Origin: Rhodohalobacter barkolensis
Lineage (GTDB): Bacteria; Bacteroidota; Rhodothermia; Balneolales; Balneolaceae
Direction: 5' to 3'
Assembly: GCF_002834295.1 (NCBI RefSeq)
Contig: NZ_PISP01000001.1
Coordinates: 1,116,001-1,180,000, forward strand
Length of the DNA: 64,000 nucleotides
The notes under the pieces were generated by a model. The model had not been told where the DNA came from and did not search any database. It saw only the letters and a program-made list of their open reading frames with translations. A program made the position numbers and the translations under genes. Positions 1 through 8,393 of the stretch are shown one piece after another (position 1 is the stretch's first letter; every line of letters starts with the position of its first letter).

Positions 1-74
1 ACAGGAAGAAAGTAAAACAGCAGGTTCGTGAAATGTGTGAAAAGTTTCCGCTGTACGATTTTGTAATTGTTTAA
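1..74 (+). CDS. glyA: Serine hydroxymethyltransferase, C-terminal end (partial)
   Basis: Only the last 23 codons are inside the window, read in the frame that starts at base 3 and stops with TAA at 72-74. The visible tail, with the motif CEKFPLYD near the end, matches the usual C-terminus of GlyA, the PLP enzyme that interconverts serine and glycine with tetrahydrofolate. The catalytic part lies upstream of the window. The identification rests on this short tail alone, so it is moderately sure. The downstream gene tatC starts 57 bases later on the same strand. Confidence 0.6.
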   Translation, partial: RKKVKQQVREMCEKFPLYDFVIV

Positions 75-130
75 TCTCAATAATGCATGAACCGAAAAGC
101 ACGTTCACTCCATATAATTAACTCTGCTGA

Positions 131-991
131 ATGAGCGAACAAGAAGGTCGTACAAAACGAAGTATCATGGGCAAAGTATTGCCTAAAGCAAAGCCGCCCA
201 AGGAAGATCCAACAAACAATATGTCTTTTCTGGATCATCTCGAAGAACTTAGGTGGAGAATTTTAAAAGGATTGGTCGGTGTACTTTTTGGTGTAATCGT
301 CGCTTTCTTTTTCCGTGATTTCATCATCCAGCAGTTTATTCTTGGGCCGGCGAGAGCTGATTTTTTCATGTATCAGATCATGCCCATTGATGCGGTGGAT
401 CTATCTTTAATCTCCCGGAGACTACCGGGGCAGTTCTTTACCTACTGGGGTACGCTGATCGTTGCCGGTGGTATTATTGGCTCACCAATTCTGATTTACC
501 AGCTTTGGGCCTTTGTTGAACCCGCTTTGGAGACCGGTGAAAAGATTAAAACATTTCTAAACGCGATGTTTATTAATTTTTTCTTTTTGCTCGGTATCTC
601 TTTTGGGTACTTCATCCTGGTTCCTTTTGCCGTACAGTTCTTTACTCAGTTCATTATCGATACAGTGATTAGTAATGAGTTTGATATCAATGAATATTTC
701 ACATCTGTTGCGATGTGGACACTGGCCTGTGGAGTAATTTTCCAGATCCCTGTGGTCAGTTACTATCTATCCAAGGTGGGTTTACTTACACCCGAAATCA
801 TGAAAGCATATCGCAGACATGCTATTGTAGCAGTGATGATTGTGGCGGCATTTTTAACCCCGCCGGATCCTGTCTCACAGCTAATGATTGCCATACCACT
901 GCTGTTTCTTTACCAGTTTGCCATCTTTTTAAGTAAAGTTGCAAATAAACAGAGAAAACGAGCGTTAGAAAAAGCGTTTGGAGATTCATAA
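131..991 (+). CDS. tatC: Sec-independent protein translocase TatC
   Basis: TatC is the polytopic inner-membrane receptor of the Tat pathway, which exports folded proteins with twin-arginine signals. The 286-aa product has the family start of the conserved core (SFLDHLEELRWRI, about residues 32-44), followed by several hydrophobic segments consistent with six membrane spans, and the conserved AFLTPPDPVSQL segment near residue 245. About 30 hydrophilic residues precede the core, a modest N-terminal extension. No tatA/tatB gene is adjacent in the window, so the partner subunits must be encoded elsewhere. The ATG at 131 is the only reasonable start. Confidence 0.95.
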   Translation: MSEQEGRTKRSIMGKVLPKAKPPKEDPTNNMSFLDHLEELRWRILKGLVGVLFGVIVAFFFRDFIIQQFILGPARADFFMYQIMPIDAVDLSLISRRLPGQFFTYWGTLIVAGGIIGSPILIYQLWAFVEPALETGEKIKTFLNAMFINFFFLLGISFGYFILVPFAVQFFTQFIIDTVISNEFDINEYFTSVAMWTLACGVIFQIPVVSYYLSKVGLLTPEIMKAYRRHAIVAVMIVAAFLTPPDPVSQLMIAIPLLFLYQFAIFLSKVANKQRKRALEKAFGDS

Positions 992-1095
992 ACACGTTTA
1001 GAAATAAGTTGTTTAATGATTCATGAAAACCCGTTACCTTTCAGCCTGTAAAAAAAGGATGTCTTATTAATTTTTTGAAAATATTTAAATCATAA

Positions 1096-1635
1096 ATGAA
1101 GTTTAGCTCTTTTAAAATCTCGATCATATTAGCCGTTTCACTATTTGCCATTATTTCCTGTGATACAAATGATCCTTTCAACATTCCCCCTCCGGATTTT
1201 TCAACGGTTCCCGATGCCTATGACTATGAAGATTTGGAGCCGATTGATATAGAAGAAGGAATCACAGCATATATTCACGAAGAGGGAGACGGAGTGGGTA
1301 CTGTTACCATTCGCGATGATTTACTCCTGTTTATTACATTGAGGACATTGGATGGAGATATCATCTATAGTACCTATAATGATGCCAGTGTTGAACCTAC
1401 GACGGTTCGTGTAGGGAATATTCAACTTAATCCAAGTGTGTTCAATTACAGTATTCAACTGACATACACTTATGGAATGAGGCAGGGTCTTATAGGTATG
1501 GAAGAGGGAGAACGACGGACTTTGATCGTTCAACCTGAACAGGGATTTGCAGATTTGCCGGACGGTGCTGCTAATTCTGAATACAAAGAATCTGTGCTGC
1601 AGTATGATGTTATTGTCCTAGACATTCTGGATTAA
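1096..1635 (+). CDS. FKBP-like peptidyl-prolyl isomerase-type lipoprotein
   Basis: The 179-aa product begins with a hydrophobic signal and a lipobox ending at Cys22 (AIISC), so it should be a lipid-anchored envelope protein. Its C-terminal part (about residues 75-178) follows the FKBP pattern: a DGDIIYSTY segment early, GMEEGERRTLIVQPEQGF in the middle, and a closing strand YDVIVLDIL. The usual Tyr-Gly of the FKBP active-site loop (rIPpelaYG) is replaced by Gly-Phe-Ala, so isomerase activity is uncertain; many such proteins act as chaperones. It is followed by a shared terminator and faces alr convergently. Confidence 0.65.
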   Translation: MKFSSFKISIILAVSLFAIISCDTNDPFNIPPPDFSTVPDAYDYEDLEPIDIEEGITAYIHEEGDGVGTVTIRDDLLLFITLRTLDGDIIYSTYNDASVEPTTVRVGNIQLNPSVFNYSIQLTYTYGMRQGLIGMEEGERRTLIVQPEQGFADLPDGAANSEYKESVLQYDVIVLDILD

Positions 1636-1666
1636 GAACATCTTAAAAAAAGAAACGAAGGTTATT

Positions 1667-1702
1667 AAAAAGAAGAGTTTTTAAAACAGCTCTTCCTTTT
1701 TT
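1667..1702. terminator. Bidirectional intrinsic terminator between the FKBP-like gene and alr
   Basis: A GAAGAG/CTCTTC stem (1672-1677 with 1690-1695) is flanked by an A-run on the left (1667-1671) and a T-run on the right (1697-1702). The symmetry lets it act for both convergent genes. The alr stop codon begins just beyond it. Confidence 0.7.
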
Positions 1703-1705
1703 GTT

Positions 1706-2776
1706 TTAGAAATTCAAATACTCCCGTTCAAACCGGCCCTTCAGATTGGTGAGTATTTCATGAACGTTTGTCCCTGCAAGTTCAGACCAATCCGCTGCAT
1801 TTAAAGCCTCACCTCCAAGCAGTGTAACATCCGCATCCGTTGAGATCTTATCCCCTTTTAGGTAAACCATTATGTAATCCATAGTAACGTTACCAACCTG
1901 AGAATAAAGCTTCCCATTGATTGAAACCTGTAACTTGTTGCTTAGTGATCTTGGAATTCCATCTCCATATCCAACAGGAATGGTTGCCAGGTACCCATCT
2001 TCGGGACAACGCCATGTTGCGCCATAGCTCACGGTATCCCCTCTCTTTACAGGCCTGACCTGTGCTACCTTTGATTTCCACGTTAGTGCCGGCTTCAGCC
2101 ATTTGTGCCGGGTTTGGCCGGGATTGTACCCTAATAAACCCAACCCGGTTCTGATCATATCATAATGGTCAGTATTGTAATTGGTAGCTGCTCCGGTATT
2201 GCTGATATGCTTTAACGGAATTTCTTCAAACTGTTTGATGAGATCAGAAAAACGATCCGCTTGTTTTTGTACCAATTCAGATCCGGGATCGTCAGCTGTT
2301 GCATAGTGGGAATAGATTCCACTACAGGTCAACCTTTGATTTAATACAGCTTGCTGGCGGACTTCCTTTACTTGTTCGGGAGAAAATCCAAGCCTTCCCA
2401 TTCCCGTATCAAAATTAAGATGATAATCGGTACCATCCATCAATATTGAAAAATGAGTGAGGTGACTGACCGTAGCTGTTAAATTGTGAGTTTGATAGGC
2501 TGCGGCCGTTTCATAGGTAGGAACTCCAAACACCAATACGGGTTTGGTAATACTGGCTCTCCTCAGCTCAATAGCTTCATCTACATTAGCCACGGCAAAC
2601 CAATCCACCTGTTCTTGGATATGCTTGGCCACATTCACAACTCCATGGCTGTAGGCGTTGCACTTCACAACAGCCAGAACCTTCTTATTGGGCACCCTCT
2701 GTTTGATGGCTTCCAGGTTTTTAGAAATGGCGTCCAGATCAATTTCTAAATATGAGTTTGGAAAATGATTCTTCAA
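1706..2776 (-). CDS. alr: Alanine racemase
   Basis: This PLP enzyme interconverts L- and D-alanine for peptidoglycan. At 356 aa it is normal length. The PLP-binding lysine is Lys38 in AVVKCNAYSHG, a variant of the common KANAYGHG. The second catalytic base, Tyr251, sits in SYGATW, followed by the IPVGYGDGIPR motif. It ends at a shared terminator. Its start lies 2 bases from the stop of the upstream oxidoreductase gene on the same strand, so the two are probably co-transcribed, although no metabolic link is evident. Confidence 0.95.
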   Translation of the reverse strand: MKNHFPNSYLEIDLDAISKNLEAIKQRVPNKKVLAVVKCNAYSHGVVNVAKHIQEQVDWFAVANVDEAIELRRASITKPVLVFGVPTYETAAAYQTHNLTATVSHLTHFSILMDGTDYHLNFDTGMGRLGFSPEQVKEVRQQAVLNQRLTCSGIYSHYATADDPGSELVQKQADRFSDLIKQFEEIPLKHISNTGAATNYNTDHYDMIRTGLGLLGYNPGQTRHKWLKPALTWKSKVAQVRPVKRGDTVSYGATWRCPEDGYLATIPVGYGDGIPRSLSNKLQVSINGKLYSQVGNVTMDYIMVYLKGDKISTDADVTLLGGEALNAADWSELAGTNVHEILTNLKGRFEREYLNF

Positions 2777-2778
2777 GA

Positions 2779-4380
2779 TTACGCTCCAAATAGTTTCTTT
2801 TTCGATTTTTTCAGTATCACATGTGCTGCATTATATCCTGCGGCTCCAAAAACTCCACCTCCCGGATGGCACGAAGCGCTCGACAAATAGAGATTTTCAA
2901 TTGGGGTCTCATACCGGCTCAGTTCAGGTGTGGGTCTGAACATGAACATCTGATCAAAATTCATCTCCACATGCATCACATTCCCGCGCAGAAGTCCATG
3001 CTTCCGTTCAATATCCAGCGGGGACTGAATATACCAATCTATCAGCTTTCCTTTCATATTTGGCGCGTATTTTTCAACAACTCCATAAATTTTTTCAGCT
3101 TCGCGTTCACGGATATCGTCCCACTTTTCACCATTCGAAAGCTCGTACGGATGCCATTGAGCCCAGGCAAATAGAGTGTGTTTCCCATCTTTGGCCACTT
3201 CCGGATCAATTTTAGAAAAGGTCATGGCCAGCACGGCAGGATCTTCCGGTGGCAAACCTTTTGTGTAATCACCAATCGCGCGATTCATGTACTCCACAGA
3301 TGGTGCCAAAAGCTGCATTCCATTATGTATAATCGGATCATCGGGAGCAGCCGTGTATTGTGGCAGCTCTTCAACGGCACACCGAATCACCATCCCAAAA
3401 CCGTTACCAACCTGGATATTCTCTACTTTTTTGAAAAGTGAATCATCCAGATGTTCGCGACCCACCAGTTTCATCATGGTTGTCTGAACGTGGGCGTTTG
3501 ACACGATCAGATCGGCTTTATAATATTCTTCATTCTCAGTAACAACGCCCACAGCTTTTCCGTCACGAATATCAATTGACTTCACCGGAGAGTTTGGAAT
3601 GACTTCTCCCCCATGAGCTTCAATCAAGTTCTTCATCGCCTGGGTGAGCATTCCGCTCCCACCCTTCGGATGTTTTGCACCACTTTGATGAAGCATAGAC
3701 TGCCACCCAACAAAATCACCCGTTGCTGACTGATCCGGCAGCGGCCCGGATTGTGCAGCAAACCAGGTTAAAGCAGCTTTCAAGTATGGATTTTCAAAAG
3801 CTTTGTCCACCACGCTACCGTAACTTCCCAAAATCTTTTGCAAGCCATCCATCTGTTCCCCTTTCTTGAACATGGATCCATCCCGAATTTGTCCCTTTGC
3901 CATCTCCATGAAAATATTCTTCCCGGTAGGCGGAACCATAAATGCTTTCAGCACTCCTTTATTAATGCGCCCCCAGAATTCTATAAATTCACGATAGTTC
4001 TCTACGTCCTCCGGAGCAACTTTAGCAATTGAATCAAGTGTCTTCTCCAGATCTTTGTGAAAATGTATCACTCCCTTACCGTCGGGAACCGGGTAGCTCA
4101 TAAACGGATCCATCTCGATATATTCCAAACCATAATCTGTCAGCTCAAGCTCCTCCAGAATACCGGTTTGATGAATCATGATGTGCACAGACGAACCCAC
4201 ATCCATCCTGAATCCATTCGGATTTTCATCCGATTGAAACATTGTTTCCGTACAGACCGCCCCGCCAATTGTATCTCGTCTCTCTAAAACTCCTACCTTA
4301 TAACCCGCTTTTGCCAGATAACTTCCGGTAACAAGACCATTGTGACCGGATCCAATAATTAGTGCATCAAATTCTTTCAT
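2779..4380 (-). CDS. CrtI/phytoene dehydrogenase-like FAD-dependent oxidoreductase
   Basis: The 533-aa product opens with a Rossmann FAD-binding motif (DALIIGSGHNGLVTGSYLA) and ends with the family C-terminal signature (ASCHPGGGVFGAAGYNAA). This places it in the NAD(P)/FAD oxidoreductase group related to phytoene desaturases and to mammalian PYROXD2. No carotenoid genes (crtB, crtE) lie nearby, so a carotenoid role is not supported. A second member of the same superfamily is at 31964-33442. The 112-base gap to the divergent sppA must contain the promoters of both. The substrate is unknown. Confidence 0.8.
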   Translation of the reverse strand: MKEFDALIIGSGHNGLVTGSYLAKAGYKVGVLERRDTIGGAVCTETMFQSDENPNGFRMDVGSSVHIMIHQTGILEELELTDYGLEYIEMDPFMSYPVPDGKGVIHFHKDLEKTLDSIAKVAPEDVENYREFIEFWGRINKGVLKAFMVPPTGKNIFMEMAKGQIRDGSMFKKGEQMDGLQKILGSYGSVVDKAFENPYLKAALTWFAAQSGPLPDQSATGDFVGWQSMLHQSGAKHPKGGSGMLTQAMKNLIEAHGGEVIPNSPVKSIDIRDGKAVGVVTENEEYYKADLIVSNAHVQTTMMKLVGREHLDDSLFKKVENIQVGNGFGMVIRCAVEELPQYTAAPDDPIIHNGMQLLAPSVEYMNRAIGDYTKGLPPEDPAVLAMTFSKIDPEVAKDGKHTLFAWAQWHPYELSNGEKWDDIREREAEKIYGVVEKYAPNMKGKLIDWYIQSPLDIERKHGLLRGNVMHVEMNFDQMFMFRPTPELSRYETPIENLYLSSASCHPGGGVFGAAGYNAAHVILKKSKKKLFGA

Positions 4381-4492
4381 ATTTCGTAGGGTTTAAGCAT
4401 GGAATGAATTTCTACTTTTAGTAAGTTCTTTCTAACAACATAAGCACCCCGCTCATTCGGGCATTTGAAAATAATAAGTAATCAAACAGATA

Positions 4493-6277
4493 ATGCAATT
4501 TTTTAAGACTTTTTTAGCTTCTATTCTGGGCACCATTTTAGGAGTTTTAATTTTAGTACTCATCCTATTTGCAACACTTGTAAGCAGTTCTTCAGAACCG
4601 GAACCTTACATTCGATCCAATACGGTTCTGACCATGAATATATCGGGAGATATTCCTACCCGTGTCTCAGATGACCCGATTGAGGAACTCTTTAATCCGG
4701 GTGCCACTCACAGAATGTCCCTGCAAAACCTTAAATCAAATCTTGATAAGGCTGCGGCAGATGATAACATTCAGGCAGTTTGGGTAAAAACCAACCAAGT
4801 TTTGGCATCATGGGCAAATCTCGAAACAGCCTATCGATATTTTGAGGAGTTTAAAGAGAGCGGGAAACCCATCTATTTCAGCACAGATGACATCGGGATG
4901 AATGAGAAATCGTACTACCTGGCATCTTTGGCTGATAGTATCTTCACTCCTCCTGTTACAAATTTTGAGTTTGACGGATTTGTAGCTCAATTTACTTTCT
5001 ACAGCGATATGCTCGACAAAATTGGAATTGAGCCTGAAATTTTCAGAGTTGGAAAGTATAAATCTGCAGTTGAACCTTACATCAACGAAAGCAGCTCACC
5101 GGAAAGTCGTGAGCAGACAAGAGAAATTCTGGGAACAGCAACAAACACCTTTGTAGAGGCTGTAGCCAAGCGAACAGGCAAATCCAATGAAGAAGTTGAT
5201 GAGTTACTAAACTCTGCTCCGATTGAGCGCGTCGAGTTTGCAATTGAAAATGGACTCATCGATGCTTACGCCTATGTTGACGAAGTAGAAGAGATCATCA
5301 AAGAGAGGTTGGAAGTTGATGAAGATACAGAACTCCAAACCGTTGGCTTTTCAAGATACTCCCGCGTAACAGCAAATAGTGCCGGTCTTGATCTGCCCGA
5401 TACAAGTGACAGAATAGCGGTAATTTATTCCAGCGGAATTATTCTCCCTGACCTTGGTGATTCACCTTTTGGATCAGCCGGAATAACGCCCAAAAAATTT
5501 AAAAATCAGCTCGACTCTGCTGTAGAGGATGATAATGTAAAAGCAATTGTCGTGCATATTGATAGTCCGGGTGGCTCAGCCACATCATCAGACCTGTTGT
5601 GGCACTACATCAAGCAGGCCACTGAGAAAAAGCCTGTGATTGCTTCTATGGGTACCGTGGCAGCCTCGGGCGGTTATTACATGGCAATGGGTGCTGATAC
5701 GGTTTTAGCCGGTGAAAACACCATTACAGGCTCAATCGGGATATTCAATCTGCTGTTTAATGCTGAAGAATTAGTATCAGACAAGATTGGCATTGACTAT
5801 GAAACGCTTAAAACGCACGAGTACGCAGATCTGCTAAACCTGACCCGACCCTTTACTCCTGCAGAGCGTCGAATTATTCAACAAAATGTAGAAAGCGGAT
5901 ACGAAACTTTTCTGCAACGTGTGGCCGAAGCAAGAGGTATGACAAGGGATGAAACTCATGAAGTGGCTCAGGGCCGGGTTTACACCGGAGTAGCAGCATT
6001 GAATGCCGGTCTTATTGATGAAGTAGGAGATTTAGACAGAGCTATTGAAGTGGCAGCAGAAATGGCCGAAATAGATACCTACAGAATTGATACCTACCCT
6101 AAGAAAGAAGATATATTTGAAGCACTCTTTAGTTCATCCAATGCCAAAATCCAATCTATGATGACGTCGTGGGTTCCAAATAACCTACTTGAAGAAGCCA
6201 GAACGGTTCAGTTCTACATGAATCAGCCTAACGGGCAAAACTGGATGCTACTGCCTATCCAATTCGAAGTAAATTAA
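4493..6277 (+). CDS. sppA: Signal peptide peptidase SppA, 67K (double-domain) type
   Basis: SppA is a membrane-anchored serine protease of family S49 that degrades cleaved signal peptides. The 594-aa length fits the long tandem-domain form. A single N-terminal membrane segment covers about residues 6-30. The Ser-Lys dyad is visible: Lys190 in GKYKSAVEPY and Ser392 in AASGGYYMA, 202 residues apart, close to the spacing in the E. coli enzyme. It is divergent from the CrtI-like gene and is followed by a hairpin that could terminate transcription. Confidence 0.95.
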   Translation: MQFFKTFLASILGTILGVLILVLILFATLVSSSSEPEPYIRSNTVLTMNISGDIPTRVSDDPIEELFNPGATHRMSLQNLKSNLDKAAADDNIQAVWVKTNQVLASWANLETAYRYFEEFKESGKPIYFSTDDIGMNEKSYYLASLADSIFTPPVTNFEFDGFVAQFTFYSDMLDKIGIEPEIFRVGKYKSAVEPYINESSSPESREQTREILGTATNTFVEAVAKRTGKSNEEVDELLNSAPIERVEFAIENGLIDAYAYVDEVEEIIKERLEVDEDTELQTVGFSRYSRVTANSAGLDLPDTSDRIAVIYSSGIILPDLGDSPFGSAGITPKKFKNQLDSAVEDDNVKAIVVHIDSPGGSATSSDLLWHYIKQATEKKPVIASMGTVAASGGYYMAMGADTVLAGENTITGSIGIFNLLFNAEELVSDKIGIDYETLKTHEYADLLNLTRPFTPAERRIIQQNVESGYETFLQRVAEARGMTRDETHEVAQGRVYTGVAALNAGLIDEVGDLDRAIEVAAEMAEIDTYRIDTYPKKEDIFEALFSSSNAKIQSMMTSWVPNNLLEEARTVQFYMNQPNGQNWMLLPIQFEVN

Positions 6278-6286
6278 TTTCGATGT

Positions 6287-6313
6287 AAGGGGGCTTTTCC
6301 TTAAAAGTCCCTT
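6287..6313 (+). terminator. Probable terminator after sppA
   Basis: An imperfect stem pairs AAGGGGGCTTTT with AAAAGTCCCTT across a 4-base loop and is followed by ATTTTC. It lies about 10 bases after the sppA stop. The T-tract is short, hence moderate confidence. Confidence 0.5.
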
Positions 6314-6431
6314 ATTTTCAATAATTCTTAATCAAAAAGTATTAACGCTTTTGCCGTGGCCTAGCTATAGCAACTCAAAGCGTATCGTTAAAAATTTCAG
6401 AGCGTAAGGCTGCAGCAGACTATCGATTATC

Positions 6432-7277
6432 ATGAAAACAGACAAATTCACTATAGAACAACTGAGTGAAGGATTTTTTGAATTGTTTGAAGACGGAACA
6501 TTTAAAAAAATGAATCCCAAACGGCTTTCAAACCCGATGGATGATCCAACTCTTGGCAGATATTCATCAGCCCTGGGTATTGATCCCCTATTGATTACAA
6601 ATGGAGATCAAAATATTGTTGTAGATCCCGGCTTGGGTTGGGGACTGGATCACAAAAGTCGCTATGATAATACTTCCAATATTATAACCAATCTGAATGT
6701 TTTTGGCTTGCGACCACAAGACATTCATCATGTTATTTTAACTCATCTTCACTTTGATCACGCTGCGGGTTCCACGTTTGTAAATGATCAGTTTAAAACT
6801 GAAGCGACTTTTCCGAATGCCATGTATTACGTGCACAAAGAAGAGTGGGAATACGCCTTAACACAGATTGAAAAAAACCACGACCTCATTGGTGCTGATT
6901 ACCGCATGGATGAACTCTACAAACTGGTGGCCGAAAATCGCCTGCATTTTATTGAAGAAGATGAATTCACTGTTGTGCAGGGAGTAAAATTAATTAAGAC
7001 GGGCGGACACACACCCGGGCACATGATCGTTAAAATCACTGATGAAGAGAAAGTGGCTTACTTTATGGGAGACCTGGTGCCAACCGAATTTCATCTGAAT
7101 CAGCCATCTCATCCACAAACGGTATTAGACACGGCGAAGGCTCATCAGGCTAAAAAGCTTATCCTGCGAAAAGCATACCAGGAAAAAGCGATCATGTACT
7201 TCTATCACTCGCTGTATAAAAAGACAGGACAGCTAGCTATTGATGAAAAGCGAAGGTATGTGTTGAAGGATGAGTAG
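6432..7277 (+). CDS. Metallo-beta-lactamase-fold hydrolase
   Basis: The 281-aa product carries the zinc-binding signature THLHFDHAAG (HxHxDH), a later metal-ligand segment GGHTPGHM, and an MGDLVP aspartate motif, in the order expected for the metallo-beta-lactamase fold. There is no signal peptide, so it is probably cytoplasmic. The C-terminal Tyr/His-containing segment (MYFYHSLY) is compatible with quorum-quenching lactonase or general esterase-like members, but the substrate cannot be read from sequence. It is converged on by the lipoprotein gene at 7657, with the non-coding repeat between them. Confidence 0.85.
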   Translation: MKTDKFTIEQLSEGFFELFEDGTFKKMNPKRLSNPMDDPTLGRYSSALGIDPLLITNGDQNIVVDPGLGWGLDHKSRYDNTSNIITNLNVFGLRPQDIHHVILTHLHFDHAAGSTFVNDQFKTEATFPNAMYYVHKEEWEYALTQIEKNHDLIGADYRMDELYKLVAENRLHFIEEDEFTVVQGVKLIKTGGHTPGHMIVKITDEEKVAYFMGDLVPTEFHLNQPSHPQTVLDTAKAHQAKKLILRKAYQEKAIMYFYHSLYKKTGQLAIDEKRRYVLKDE

Positions 7278-7327
7278 AAAACTATAAACCCGAAATTGCC
7301 AGCGTCAAACAGACCTGACAACGTTCG

Positions 7328-7505
7328 CTCGACTGTCGAGTGGAACTACCACAAAACCTAAGCCTGCCACAGAATACTCGACGGTTGAATACCGAAGTGA
7401 GTTAAGTTCCAATGCGAGAAGTGTGAGCAAGACGGAATAATTTGTCAGACGGCTAAAGGTTTTTATTTTCATAGCCAATCTTTCACAGAGCCGCCGGACG
7501 AGGGG
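7328..7505. repeat. Composite repeat, unit 1, copy A
   Basis: This is a 178-base non-coding unit. It starts with a perfect 13-base palindrome, CTCGAC-T-GTCGAG (7328-7340), followed 49 bases centre-to-centre by a degenerate second palindrome (7376 onward). It ends with a hairpin whose arms (7441-7454 and 7489-7502) enclose a 34-base loop. Copy C at 18426-18603 has the same length and differs at about 28 positions plus two compensating single-base indels by hand alignment. A short open frame across it is not conserved between copies and is not considered a gene. Confidence 0.85.
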
Positions 7506-7574
7506 CATACCTCAAAGGTTGAATTGATGGGGCTTGGTACCCGTTTCAGATATTCCCGGTTGTGGAATTGGAAT

Positions 7575-7656
7575 CCAATTCAGAGTATACTCGACAGACG
7601 ACTTGCGCAATTCAGACACTGGGAAGTTGATTATCAGCCTTAGTCGTCAGTCGAGG
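7575..7656. repeat. Composite repeat, unit 2, left copy
   Basis: The second unit of the composite repeat begins around the ATTCAGAG motif. It contains two long complementary arms (7590-7603 and 7642-7655, 13 of 14 positions pairing) around a 38-base loop. The copy at 18340-18417 keeps both arms and the exact loop length. It ends directly at the stop codon of the lipoprotein gene (7657). Confidence 0.8.
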
Positions 7657-8388
7657 TTAATCCAACCTGTAATGAATAAACACCCTATCAGTATCAATCA
7701 CATTGATTTGAGCTTCATTCTCCAACTGCATATCAATTTCAAGCTGGTCTGGCTGCGCGGGATCTTCGCTATCGGACAGGGTGAGTACACCTTCCATTTG
7801 CGTATCGGTGATTTGCCATGACAGTGTAAGCACGTCACCATTGCCGGATTGATAAACCAGCTCCCAGCTCACTTCTCGCAGAAGGTTGGAATTAAAGAGA
7901 GCATAATAATCTTCACCGTCAGCCAAAAAGCGTGCATCAAGTGATCCTAAGGGTGGCGGCGGCGGCGCATAGATAAAGTCTTCGTCCTTACTCTGACCTA
8001 TCTCCAGATTGATCTCATCATCCAAATCCGCAACGGTTAAGTCGACAGAATAAACGGACCTTAGATCCGCAAAATTAGCGGTAACAATTGTATTTGACGA
8101 AATCTTAAACTCCAGTGGATTATCCGTTGATTCTCGGTCACCTGTCCAGTTTACAAAATCCCAACCCTCGTTTGCTGTAGCAGTTACCGATACATTACGG
8201 CCATCTTCATAACTGCCTGATGATGGATTGACTGTTCCTCCCTCGGACGGGGATGCGGAAGCCGTTAAAGAGTAAGATGCAGTGTCACTGTCGTTACCAC
8301 TTTCATCACCATTACTGTCGGTTGTGCTACATCCATAGACCAACAGCAAGATGAGTACTGAAGTACATATATATATGGTTTTCTTCAT
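7657..8388 (-). CDS. Lipoprotein with an InlB-type B-repeat domain
   Basis: The 243-aa product has a signal peptide and a lipobox at Cys20 (LVYGC), then a Ser/Asp/Asn-rich linker. Next comes a domain (about residues 40-108) with the pattern PSEGGTVNPSSG ... GWDFVNWTGD ... TANF, typical of the bacterial InlB B-repeat/divergent beta-grasp domain of surface proteins. The remaining 130 residues match nothing I recognise; they include a PPPPP stretch. The gene begins 5 bases after the stop of the large metalloprotease gene, so the two should be one transcript. A surface or envelope partner of the protease is plausible but inferred. Confidence 0.75.
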   Translation of the reverse strand: MKKTIYICTSVLILLLVYGCSTTDSNGDESGNDSDTASYSLTASASPSEGGTVNPSSGSYEDGRNVSVTATANEGWDFVNWTGDRESTDNPLEFKISSNTIVTANFADLRSVYSVDLTVADLDDEINLEIGQSKDEDFIYAPPPPPLGSLDARFLADGEDYYALFNSNLLREVSWELVYQSGNGDVLTLSWQITDTQMEGVLTLSDSEDPAQPDQLEIDMQLENEAQINVIDTDRVFIHYRLD

Positions 8389-8393
8389 AATCT

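Noticed and set aside
7305-7508. A 67-codon minus-strand open frame across unit 1 copy A.
   Set aside because: It lies on the repeat, and the matching positions in copies B and C do not keep an open frame; the repeat structure explains the sequence.
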